DNA from: CAIKBL01 sp050247235
GTDB taxonomy: Bacteria; Pseudomonadota; Gammaproteobacteria; Ga0077536
Length of the DNA: 64,000 nt
Direction of reading: 5' to 3'
Assembly (NCBI GenBank): GCA_050247235.1
Contig: JBFWUN010000007.1
Span: forward strand, 49,433-113,432
The notes under the pieces were generated by a model. That model was not told where the DNA came from. It was given only the letters and a program-made list of their open reading frames with translations, and ran no database searches. Shown piece by piece: positions 31,693 to 39,398 of this stretch. Made by a program: the position numbers and the translations under genes. Within the stretch, counting starts at the first letter, position 1. Each line of letters begins with the position of its first letter.

Positions 31693-34395
31693 TCACCCGG
31701 AGGATACACGCGAACCGGCCTCCGGTTGCAGGTTCAGCACGAGCGTCAGCACCCCGGTCTCGTCGCGCCCTTCGACCTGGAATCCGAGCTCCCGCGCGAG
31801 CCCGAGCATCGCCGCGTTGGCGGCCAGCACATAACCCACCAGCCGACCGGTGCCGCGCGCGCGCGCATGGCGGACGAGCTTGTCCATCAGCACGCTGCCG
31901 ATTCCCTCGCCCTGCCGGTCGCTGCGTACCACCACCGCGAATTCCGCCGCCATGTTGTCCGGATCGGCGATGCTGCGGGCAACGCCCAGTATCTCCGGTT
32001 CGACGCCGCCGTCGGTCACCGCGACAAACGCCATCTCGCGGTCGTAGTCGATCTGCGTCAGCCTCGCGAGCTGCGGATGCGTCCAGTCGCGCACGGTCTG
32101 GAAGAACCGGAAATAGACGTCCTCGGGCGCGAGACTGCGCAGGAACCGCGCATGCAGGACCTCGTCTTCCGGCCGGATCGGCCGCAGGCGCAGCGTTCGC
32201 CCCGCGACCTCGCGGGCCTCCTCCAACTCGGCCGGATACGGGCGGATCACCAGCCGCGCGGAGGGGTCGGCGGCGGCATGCGCGAGCGCGATCCGCGCAT
32301 CCAGTGCGAGCACCCCCGCGGCATCCGCGAGCAGCGGGTTGATGTCGAGTTCCACGATCTCCGGGCATGCGCACACCAGCGCGGAGAGTCGCTCCAGCGC
32401 CTGGTAGAGCGCGTCGAACGCGATCGCCGGTCGATCGCGATAACCGCGCAACAGCGCCGCGACGCGGGTGCCGGCCACGAGCGCGCGAGCGAGGGGTCGG
32501 TTCAGCGGCGGCAGTGCGAAGCCGCGATCGCGCACGATCTCCACGGCGGTACCTCCCTGTCCGAACATCAGCACAGGGCCGAACACCGGGTCCTGCACGC
32601 AGCCGAGGATGAGTTCGTGCGCATGTCGCATCGGCGCCATGGCCTGCACGGTGAAGCCGGTGAGGCGTGCGTCCGGCACCGCCAGCGCGACCCGCTGCTG
32701 CATCTGCCGCGCTGCCGACCCGACGTCGGCCGCGTCGGCGAGGTTCAGCACGACGCCGCCGACGTCCGTCTTGTGGCTGATGTCCGGTGAGAGGATTTTC
32801 AGCGCTACCGGGAATCCGATCGCCGTGGCACGCGCAACCGCGTCCGCCGCGTCGCGCGCGATCTCGGTCCGCACCACGGGGATCCCGGCTGCCGTGAGCA
32901 CGGCCTTTGCTTCCACCTCGGTCGCGAGCGTCCGGCCACCAGCGAGCACGCCGCGCAGGATGTCCCGCGCGCGCGTGAGGTCGTACCCGCCATCGGCGGC
33001 ATCGCGCGGCGGGGTCTCGAGCAGCGCAGCCTGCAGGCGCGCGTGATCCACGGTCTGCAGGATTGCGCGGACCGCTTCCTCGGGGGTGGCGTATCCCGGA
33101 ATGCCGGCCTCGGCGAGCAGCGCGCGCGCGGGCTCCACGGTGGTCCCGCCAAGGAAGCAGGTGAACACGTTGCGCCCCGCGCCCCGGATGCGCGGGACAA
33201 TCGCGCGCGCGATGTCCAGGCTCGGGACGATCGCGGTCGGTGCGTGCATGAACAGGATTGCATCCACCTCGGGCGCCTCGCACAGCACGTCCAGCGTCTG
33301 CACGTAGCGCGCCACCGGCGCGTCGCCGATGATGTCGAGCGGGTTGGCGCGCGACCACGTGGCCGGCAGCTTCGCGTCGAGCGCAGCGAGCGTCGCGTCG
33401 GACAGCGCGGCGAGCTCGCCGCCGCCGCGCACCAGGGCGTCGGTGGCAAGTACCCCGGCGCCGCCGCCGTTCGTCATGATCGCGAGCCGCGGACCGAGGT
33501 AGGGTTTGCTGCGCGCGAGGGTTTCGGCGGCGTCGAACAGGTCCTGCGTGGTGTCCACCCGGAGGATCCCGGCCCGGCGCAGCACCGCGTCCACGATTTC
33601 GTCGTTGCCGGCGAGTGCGCCGGTATGCGATGCCGCCGCGCGCGCCGACGCCTCCACACGACCGGTCTTGACCGCGATAACGGGCTTCACGCGCGCCGCC
33701 GCGCGGGCTGCGGACATGAACTTGCGCGCTGCGCGGATCGATTCCACGTACAGCAGGATCGCGCTCGTGTCGGTATCGCGTCCCAGGTAGTCGAGCAGGT
33801 CCCCGAGGTCGACATCGAGGCTGTCGCCGATCGAGATGAAGCATGAGAAACCTATGCCGCGCGTGTTGCCCCAATCGAGGATCGCCGTCGCGAGCGCGCC
33901 GGACTGCGATACGAACGCGAGCCGGCCCGGGCGTGCGTGCGCATGCGCGAAACTCGCGTTGAGCCCGATCCCCGGCACCAGCATGCCGAGGCAGTTCGGA
34001 CCCACGATGCGGAGCAGGTACGGGCGGGCGGCGTCCAGCGCGGCCTGCGCGGCGGTCCGGCCGCACGGCAACGTGACCCGCGCGAGTCCCGCTGAGATGA
34101 CGATCGCTGCCCGGGTGCCGCGCGCGCCGAGCGCGGCGATGATGTCCGGGATCGCCGCCGGCGGCGCGCAGACGATCGCGAGATCCGGGGTGGCCGGCAG
34201 CGCTGCGACGTCCGGCCAGGCGGGGACGCCGGCAATCGTCGCGTGCCGCGGATTGACCGGGTACACCGGCCCCGCGAACCCCCCGCCGAGCAGGTTGTGC
34301 ATGATCGTCGCGCCGATGCTGTGCGGCCGGTTCGACGCGCCGATCACGGCCACCGAACGCGCGCGGAAGAATTGCTCCAGGTTGCGGATGCTCAT
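31693..34395 (-). CDS. PatZ-like protein lysine acetyltransferase (NDP-forming acyl-CoA synthetase + GNAT)
   Basis: A 900-residue protein with the full PatZ/YfiQ layout. There is a CoA-binding domain (SVAVIGASNRPHSIGATI), a succinyl-CoA-ligase-like domain (RLAFVSQSGALATAILDWG, SHTGALAGNDEIVDAVLR), an ATP-grasp domain (FPVALKILSPDISHKTDVGG) and a C-terminal GNAT domain from ~730 (LRLRPIRPEDEVLHARFL, with the acetyl-CoA loop RQGEGIGSVLMD). In E. coli it acetylates acetyl-CoA synthetase and other lysines and is catabolite-regulated. The usp gene ends 17 bases upstream, so usp-patZ-mscS is probably one transcript. True acyl-CoA synthetase activity is likely lost, as in PatZ, but not shown. Confidence 0.9.
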   Translation of the reverse strand: MSIRNLEQFFRARSVAVIGASNRPHSIGATIMHNLLGGGFAGPVYPVNPRHATIAGVPAWPDVAALPATPDLAIVCAPPAAIPDIIAALGARGTRAAIVISAGLARVTLPCGRTAAQAALDAARPYLLRIVGPNCLGMLVPGIGLNASFAHAHARPGRLAFVSQSGALATAILDWGNTRGIGFSCFISIGDSLDVDLGDLLDYLGRDTDTSAILLYVESIRAARKFMSAARAAARVKPVIAVKTGRVEASARAAASHTGALAGNDEIVDAVLRRAGILRVDTTQDLFDAAETLARSKPYLGPRLAIMTNGGGAGVLATDALVRGGGELAALSDATLAALDAKLPATWSRANPLDIIGDAPVARYVQTLDVLCEAPEVDAILFMHAPTAIVPSLDIARAIVPRIRGAGRNVFTCFLGGTTVEPARALLAEAGIPGYATPEEAVRAILQTVDHARLQAALLETPPRDAADGGYDLTRARDILRGVLAGGRTLATEVEAKAVLTAAGIPVVRTEIARDAADAVARATAIGFPVALKILSPDISHKTDVGGVVLNLADAADVGSAARQMQQRVALAVPDARLTGFTVQAMAPMRHAHELILGCVQDPVFGPVLMFGQGGTAVEIVRDRGFALPPLNRPLARALVAGTRVAALLRGYRDRPAIAFDALYQALERLSALVCACPEIVELDINPLLADAAGVLALDARIALAHAAADPSARLVIRPYPAELEEAREVAGRTLRLRPIRPEDEVLHARFLRSLAPEDVYFRFFQTVRDWTHPQLARLTQIDYDREMAFVAVTDGGVEPEILGVARSIADPDNMAAEFAVVVRSDRQGEGIGSVLMDKLVRHARARGTGRLVGYVLAANAAMLGLARELGFQVEGRDETGVLTLVLNLQPEAGSRVSSG

Positions 34396-34412
34396 CGGCG
34401 GTACTGCACGGT

Positions 34413-34874
34413 TCAGTGCACGACGGTGACCGGGCAGGGCGCATGATGCAGCACCTGTGAGCTGGTGCTGCCGAGCAGCAATGCGGCGAATGCCGAGCGC
34501 CCGCGTGAACCGATCACGATCTGATCGACCGCGTGGACACGTGCGTATTCGCAGATCTCACTGGCCGGCTGTCCCCACACGATCACGCGCGCCGCGGTGG
34601 CCGGCAAGGTCCCGAGCCGGGACTCGGCGGCGGTGAACGCCGCGTCCTGCGCCGGGTCGTTGAGCTGATCCGTGACCTGTTCCAGGTATTCGCGGTCCGC
34701 GAGCGGCGGGATCTCGCCGATCGCGTTCAGCGGGTAGAGTTCGGGGCTGTGGACCCGCAGCAGGGTGACCCGCGCGCCGGTGGCCCGCGCCAGCCGGCCG
34801 GCGTAGGTGGCGGCGCGCGCGGCACCTTCGGAACCGTCGATCGGCAGCAGGATGTGCTGGATGAAGTCTTCCAT
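34413..34874 (-). CDS. universal stress protein (UspA family)
   Basis: A 153-residue single-domain Usp with the ATP-binding pattern G-x2-G-x9-G-S (GSRGRSAFAALLLGSTSSQV) and the opening ILLPIDGSEGAARA. Usp proteins accumulate in growth arrest or oxygen limitation. It heads a probable usp-patZ-mscS unit and is divergent from fixL with 94 bases between them. Confidence 0.9.
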   Translation of the reverse strand: MEDFIQHILLPIDGSEGAARAATYAGRLARATGARVTLLRVHSPELYPLNAIGEIPPLADREYLEQVTDQLNDPAQDAAFTAAESRLGTLPATAARVIVWGQPASEICEYARVHAVDQIVIGSRGRSAFAALLLGSTSSQVLHHAPCPVTVVH

Positions 34875-34968
34875 CGCGGACCTCCTTCGCGCACGCGGAC
34901 TGGGCGGGAGTGTTCCATGCTAAATTCGTCCGCATCTTCCCGCCAGCCGATCGCGCAGCCATCGTCAC

Positions 34969-36513
34969 ATGTCCCAGCTCGAAGAGCTTGAACGCCGACT
35001 GCGTGACGTCGAGGCGCGTTACGATGGCCTGCTGCGCGCGGCTGTCGACGGGATCATCGTGATCGACAGCCACGGTGCCATCGAGGCATTCAGTGCCGGC
35101 GCCGAACGCATCTTCGGCTACCTGGCGGACGAAGTGGTGGGGCGCAATGTCGCTGTCCTGATGCCGTCGCCGGACGCGGATCGGCACGACGAGTACATCC
35201 ACAACTTCCTCGTCACGCGCCGCCCCAAGGTCATCGGCTTCGGTCGCGAGGTCATGGGGCAGCGCAAGTCCGGTGCGCTGTTTCCGATGGATCTCGCGGT
35301 CGGCGAGGTCGTGACTCCCACCGGTATCAGGTTCGTCGGCATCGCGCGCGACATCACGCGTCGCAGGCTGGCGGAAGACGCGTTGCGCCTGCGCGAAGAG
35401 GCGCAGCGCCTGATGGTCGAGCACGCGCCCGGCGGGATCTTCACGGCGGACCTGGATGGTACGCTGACCTTGCTGAATCCCGCACTCTCGCGCCTGCTGC
35501 AGGCGGCCCCGGCTGTGCACGTCGGTCTCCCGATGAGCGAACTGGCGGACCCCGCTGACCGCGCGCGGCTCGACGCGGCGATCGCGACGGTCCGCGCGGC
35601 TGGCCTGCACGTGGAAGTCCCTGATCTCAGGCTGCCGCGGCCGGACGGTTCCCGCGCGCACGTCGTGCTGCATCTCGGCGCCATCACGCGCGACGGCGCG
35701 CCGGCGCAGCTGATCGGGCAGGTCGTCGATCGCACCGACGAGATCCGCGCACAGGAAGCCGCCCGCCGCATGCAGGACGAGATCACGCACGTCGCGCGGC
35801 TCACCACGCTCGGCGAGATGGCGTCCGCGATCGCCCACGAGATCAACCAGCCGCTGACCGCGATCGCGACGCAGGCGCAGGCGTTCCGCCGCCTCGTCGC
35901 GAGCGGCCAGGCGGATACCGCGGAGATCGTGACCGGGCTGGACACGATCGCCGAGCAGGCGCTGCGCATCGGCCAGGTGGTCAAGCGGGTCCGGGCGTTC
36001 GTGACCAAGCGTGAGAGCGCGCGCGAACCGGTGGACGTGAACGACGCCGTGTCCCAGGTGCTGGACCTCGCCCAGGTGGACGCGCGCAAGGCGCGGATCC
36101 GGCTGGACGTGGACCTTGCACCCGCCTTGCCCGTGCTGACCGGCGATTCGGTCCAGCTCCAGCAGGTCGTGCTGAACCTCCTGCGCAACGCCATCGATGC
36201 CAGCGCCGGGCTCGACGAGGCTCATCGCGTGATCGGGATCCGGAGTCACGCGCAGGACGGCGGTGTCGCGATCCGCGTGTCCGATCGCGGCCCCGGCGTT
36301 CCGTCCGACCACCGCGATCGGCTGTTCCTGCCCTTCTTCACGACCAAGCCCGAAGGCGTCGGCATGGGGCTCTCGATCAGCCACTCGATCGTCAATGCCC
36401 ACGGCGGCAGCCTCCGCTACGCCGACGACCCGGCAGGCGGCGCGGTCTTCGAGATCTGGCTCCCCGGCGCGAGCGACGTGGCGACAACGTGCGAGGGAGA
36501 ATCCCGCGCATGA
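34969..36513 (+). CDS. fixL: FixL-like oxygen-sensing histidine kinase
   Basis: A 514-residue soluble kinase. An N-terminal PAS domain (residues ~15-130) is FixL-type: the heme proximal histidine aligns with H73 (ADRHDEYI), and the distal arginine with R93 (GFGRE), spaced 20 apart as H200/R220 in Bradyrhizobium FixL. The third pocket residue (H214 there) is K87 here. A second PAS follows (~140-255), then the kinase core with H290 (SAIAHEINQPL) and the ATP site (GVGMGLSISHSIV). No membrane segments are seen. It overlaps fixJ by four bases. Oxygen probably switches off autophosphorylation; direct heme binding is inference. Confidence 0.87.
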   Translation: MSQLEELERRLRDVEARYDGLLRAAVDGIIVIDSHGAIEAFSAGAERIFGYLADEVVGRNVAVLMPSPDADRHDEYIHNFLVTRRPKVIGFGREVMGQRKSGALFPMDLAVGEVVTPTGIRFVGIARDITRRRLAEDALRLREEAQRLMVEHAPGGIFTADLDGTLTLLNPALSRLLQAAPAVHVGLPMSELADPADRARLDAAIATVRAAGLHVEVPDLRLPRPDGSRAHVVLHLGAITRDGAPAQLIGQVVDRTDEIRAQEAARRMQDEITHVARLTTLGEMASAIAHEINQPLTAIATQAQAFRRLVASGQADTAEIVTGLDTIAEQALRIGQVVKRVRAFVTKRESAREPVDVNDAVSQVLDLAQVDARKARIRLDVDLAPALPVLTGDSVQLQQVVLNLLRNAIDASAGLDEAHRVIGIRSHAQDGGVAIRVSDRGPGVPSDHRDRLFLPFFTTKPEGVGMGLSISHSIVNAHGGSLRYADDPAGGAVFEIWLPGASDVATTCEGESRA

Positions 36514-37106
36514 GCTCGGTGTACATCGTCGATGACGACGCGGCGGTCAGGCAGTCGCTGGAACTGCTGGCCCGCTCGGTCGGCCTGCCGGCCGAGGCGT
36601 ACGAATCGGGCACGGCGTTTCTCGCCGCGTACCACCCGGGCATGGCGGGGTGCCTCATCGCTGACATCCGCATGCCGGGGCTGAGCGGGCTGGAACTCCA
36701 GCAGGCGCTGAAGGAGCGTGGCTGCGGTCTGCCCATCGTGTTCATCACCGGTCATGCGGATGTCGCCATGGCGGTGCGTGCGATGCGCGCTGGCGCACTG
36801 GACTTCATCGAGAAGCCATTCCGCGACCAGGAACTGCTGGACCGGATCAACCAGGCACTGCAGCTGGATGCCGCCGGGCGCGCCGCCCGCGCGGAAGTGG
36901 AGGCGATCCGAGCGCAGCTCGCGGCGCTTACACCGCGCGAACGCGAGGTCATGGAACGCATCGTCCAGGGTCAGGCCAACAAGGTCATCGCGATCGATCT
37001 CGGCCTGTCCGAGCGCACCGTCGAGATCCACCGGGCCAAGGTCATGGCCAAAACCGGCGCGAATTCGCTCGCGGAGCTGGTCAGCCTCGTCGCCAAGGCG
37101 CGCTGA
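36510..37106 (+). CDS. fixJ: FixJ-like response regulator
   Basis: A 198-residue two-domain regulator. The receiver carries the phospho-acceptor D52 (LIADIRMPGLSG), the acidic pair D8-D9-D10, T81 region (FITGHADV) and lysine in FIEKPF. A NarL/LuxR-type helix-turn-helix follows (LTPREREVMERIVQGQANKV, LSERTVEIHRAKVM). Its ATG overlaps the fixL stop (ATGA), showing translational coupling. The probable target is the fnr gene downstream, as FixJ activates fixK in rhizobia. Confidence 0.92.
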   Translation: MSSVYIVDDDAAVRQSLELLARSVGLPAEAYESGTAFLAAYHPGMAGCLIADIRMPGLSGLELQQALKERGCGLPIVFITGHADVAMAVRAMRAGALDFIEKPFRDQELLDRINQALQLDAAGRAARAEVEAIRAQLAALTPREREVMERIVQGQANKVIAIDLGLSERTVEIHRAKVMAKTGANSLAELVSLVAKAR

Positions 37107-37156
37107 GCGGCTCCCGCCCGGGGGTGCGATGGCTCCTGGGCCCCCTGGGTGCACGG

Positions 37157-37164
37157 CTACGTAG
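37157..37164. promoter_or_regulatory. possible FixJ-type binding site before fnr
   Basis: CTACGTAG, followed by TTTCCG, resembles the rhizobial FixJ recognition motif GTAMGTAG (seven of eight). It lies 154 bases before the fnr ATG, in a 211-base region without another gene. Resemblance only. Confidence 0.35.
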
Positions 37165-37317
37165 TTTCCGAAGTCCCGTTAGGCGAAAGCGCGAATAGGC
37201 GCACACCCCCCCGAGGCCGACAATCCTCCCATCGATAATCACAAAATGCCGCGCAGGGGCGTGCCGCCGGGGACCGAGGTCCCCGGGGACAGCCGGATGC
37301 GCGAGGGAGAAGACCTC

Positions 37318-38088
37318 ATGAACAACGTGCTTTCCTTCCCACCCGCCATCGGCGCAACCCAGCCCGGCGCCCTGACGTCCTGCACGAACTGCCGTTCGTC
37401 CAACGCCTGCCTGGTCCGGTCGCTGGATCCGTCGATGCGCATGGACGTGGCCAAGCACGTGCTCACGAGCGTTCCGATCAAGCGCGGTGAACACCTGTTC
37501 CGCCAGGGTGAAACGATGAACGGCCTGTACATGCTGCGGGCCGGCTCCGTGAAGTCGTACCTGGACAGCGCGGACGGGTGCGAACAGGTGGCGGCATTCC
37601 ACTTTCCAGGCGACATCCTCGGGTTCGATGCGCTCGCCGAGCGCCGCCACATGAGTTCCGCGATCGCGCTCGAGACCGTCGCGTTCTGCACCATCCCATA
37701 TGATCGCGTCATGAGCCTCGCCGCCGTGGTCCCCGGTTTCTGGTCGGCCCTGATGCGCGGCGCCGCACATCGCATCGTCGACGCCGAGCAGCACGCACTG
37801 ATGCTCGGTCAGAAGTCCGCACCGGCGCGTCTGGCGGCCTTCCTCCTCAACCTCTCGCAGCGCTTCTCCGCGCGCGGCTGCTCGCGCAACGAGTTCAACC
37901 TGTCGATGTCGCGCCAGGACATCGCGAACTACCTCGCGGTGGCGGTGGAGACCATCAGCCGGTTGTTCACCGAACTGCAGCGCCAGGGCGCCATCCAGGT
38001 CGACCGCCGTTTCATCCGCATCCGTTCGCGCGAGGCGCTGGAGGAGATGGCGTTCGAAGGTCAGTCCCTGGGCGTGTCACACGCGTGA
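37318..38088 (+). CDS. fnr: FNR/ANR-type oxygen-responsive transcription regulator
   Basis: A 256-residue Crp/Fnr protein. Cluster cysteines C22, C25, C31 (SCTNCRSSNACLV) and C124 (AFCTIPYD) match E. coli FNR C20/C23/C29/C122 with a constant offset of two, so it should hold an oxygen-labile [4Fe-4S] cluster. The recognition helix keeps VETISR with the E/S/R contacts for TTGAT-N4-ATCAA. ATG at 37318 is preferred over upstream frames, which lengthen the tail without similarity. It lies downstream of fixLJ and overlaps the next receiver gene by four bases. Probable targets are in this window: ccoN, the usp at 55421 and perhaps three more. Confidence 0.93.
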   Translation: MNNVLSFPPAIGATQPGALTSCTNCRSSNACLVRSLDPSMRMDVAKHVLTSVPIKRGEHLFRQGETMNGLYMLRAGSVKSYLDSADGCEQVAAFHFPGDILGFDALAERRHMSSAIALETVAFCTIPYDRVMSLAAVVPGFWSALMRGAAHRIVDAEQHALMLGQKSAPARLAAFLLNLSQRFSARGCSRNEFNLSMSRQDIANYLAVAVETISRLFTELQRQGAIQVDRRFIRIRSREALEEMAFEGQSLGVSHA

Positions 38089-38489
38089 GTCCGATGGCCG
38101 AATCCGTGCCGCGTCGGGATCCCGTGCCGATCGCCGCGACGGTCGTGATCGTCAATGCGGATCCGGCAGAGCGCGCACGGCTCGCGGCGCTCGCGCTCAA
38201 GGCCGGTCACCAGGTGATCGAGGCGGGCGACGGCGCATCTGCGCTTGCCCGCCTGACGCCGCCGCCGCACACGGTCATGGTGATCGACCGCGACCTGCAC
38301 GACATGACCGCACCCGCGCTGATCGCCGAGATGCGTGCGCGTGGGGTGCACCTGCCGACGGTCGTCACCATCCCGCCGCTCGCGATCGTCGACGCGGTTG
38401 ACGCCATCCGCACCGGTGCCCGCGACGTGCTGGAAACCCCGCTCGGCGAACAGCGCTTCCTGCGTTCCATCAGCGACGCCCTGGAGTAG
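38085..38489 (+). CDS. stand-alone receiver-like protein with degenerate active site
   Basis: A 134-residue CheY-fold protein (VVIVNADPAERARLAALALKAG, then HTVMVIDRDLHD). The aspartate at the phosphorylation position is kept (VIDRDL), but the usual acidic pair is reduced to one D (NADP), and the conserved K-P near the end reads E-T-P (DVLETPL), so lysine is lost. Phosphorylation is therefore doubtful. The GTG start overlaps the fnr stop (GTGA); an internal ATG at 38094 is an alternative. Coupling to fnr suggests a modulator of that pathway. Confidence 0.75.
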   Translation: MSPMAESVPRRDPVPIAATVVIVNADPAERARLAALALKAGHQVIEAGDGASALARLTPPPHTVMVIDRDLHDMTAPALIAEMRARGVHLPTVVTIPPLAIVDAVDAIRTGARDVLETPLGEQRFLRSISDALE

Positions 38490-38528
38490 ACTGCTGCCCG
38501 TCCCCACGCGCCGGGGCAGTTACCCGCG

Positions 38529-39242
38529 ATGAGCCTGTCTTTCCTGCCGTTGGCTTTTGCGCTCGGCCTGCTGAGCACGGTGCACTGCTGGGGCATGTGT
38601 GGCGGACTGCTGCTCGCGTTTGCCGGCGCGCGCGGTCCCGCCGGCGGCGGTCTCCTCAACCTGCTCGGTTTCAATCTTGGCCGCATCACGAGCTACACGC
38701 TGGCCGGGGCGCTCACGGGCGCGGCGGCGGACGCCGCGCTCGGCGCCCGCACGTTCGACCACGGACACCAGGGCCTGCAGATGCTGGCGGCGGGCGTGCT
38801 CATCGTCAGCGGGCTTGCGCTGCTGCGCTGGCTGCCTGGCCGGGACCGCCTGGCGCGGCTCGGCCTCGCGCTGTGGCGCCGGCTCCAGCCGCTGACCCGC
38901 GCGCTGCTGCCGGCGGCGCGCCCGCACCAGCGATTCCTGCTGGGCATGGTCTGGGGCTGGCTGCCGTGCGGTTTCGTGTACTCGATGCTCGCACTCGCGG
39001 CCGCGCAGGGCGAGGCGCGCGCCGGCGCGCTGCTGATGCTCGCGTTCGGTCTCGGGACCCTGCCCGGCATGCTCGCCGCACAGGCCGGGCTCGACGTGCT
39101 GCGCGCACGCCTGTCACGCCTCCATGCGCCCGCGCTTGCCGGCCTGCTGCTGGTGGCGAGCGGGGTGGGACTGCTGTGGCTGCAGGGACCGTTCGCGAAC
39201 GTGCCGGCCGGTCCGCACGCCGCGCACCATCACATGCACTGA
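38529..39242 (+). CDS. TauE/SafE-like membrane protein linked to cbb3 oxidase assembly
   Basis: A 237-residue protein with about six membrane helices and two conserved cysteine motifs, TVHCWGMCGGLL near the N-terminus and WGWLPCGFVYSML mid-sequence, plus a histidine-rich end (HAAHHHMH). This DsbD-like 'sulfite exporter' type sits beside ccoI in many beta- and gammaproteobacteria and is thought to aid copper or redox delivery to the oxidase; that role is known only by association. It is convergent with ccoS. Confidence 0.82.
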   Translation: MSLSFLPLAFALGLLSTVHCWGMCGGLLLAFAGARGPAGGGLLNLLGFNLGRITSYTLAGALTGAAADAALGARTFDHGHQGLQMLAAGVLIVSGLALLRWLPGRDRLARLGLALWRRLQPLTRALLPAARPHQRFLLGMVWGWLPCGFVYSMLALAAAQGEARAGALLMLAFGLGTLPGMLAAQAGLDVLRARLSRLHAPALAGLLLVASGVGLLWLQGPFANVPAGPHAAHHHMH

Positions 39243-39257
39243 GCCGCTCCGCGGCGT

Positions 39258-39398
39258 TCAGTCCTCCTCGCGCATGATCTCGGCGCCTGCGCGCTCCAGG
39301 TCCTCGAACTGGCCAGACCCGGCCGCCCACCAGAAGGCCCACCCGATCAGGCCGAGCAGCACCAGCGAGACACCGATCAGCAGGAAGACGATCTCCAT
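39258..39398 (-). CDS. ccoS: cbb3 oxidase maturation protein CcoS
   Basis: A 46-residue one-helix membrane protein (MEIVFLLIGVSLVLLGLIG, then WAFWWAAGSGQFEDLE). The W-A-x-x-x-G-Q-F-D/E-D-L motif is the CcoS signature. CcoS is needed to insert heme and copper into cbb3 oxidase. Its ATG overlaps the ccoI stop by one base (TGATG), so it is translated right after ccoI. It is too short for most gene callers. Confidence 0.92.
   Translation of the reverse strand: MEIVFLLIGVSLVLLGLIGWAFWWAAGSGQFEDLERAGAEIMREED

Noticed and set aside
31631..34444. 937-codon minus-strand frame overlapping the PatZ-like gene in another phase
   Set aside because: Arginine-rich with no domains; the 900-residue PatZ-like frame has complete domain motifs.
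34558..36402. 614-codon minus-strand frame opposite fixL
   Set aside because: Shadow of fixL; no recognisable domains.
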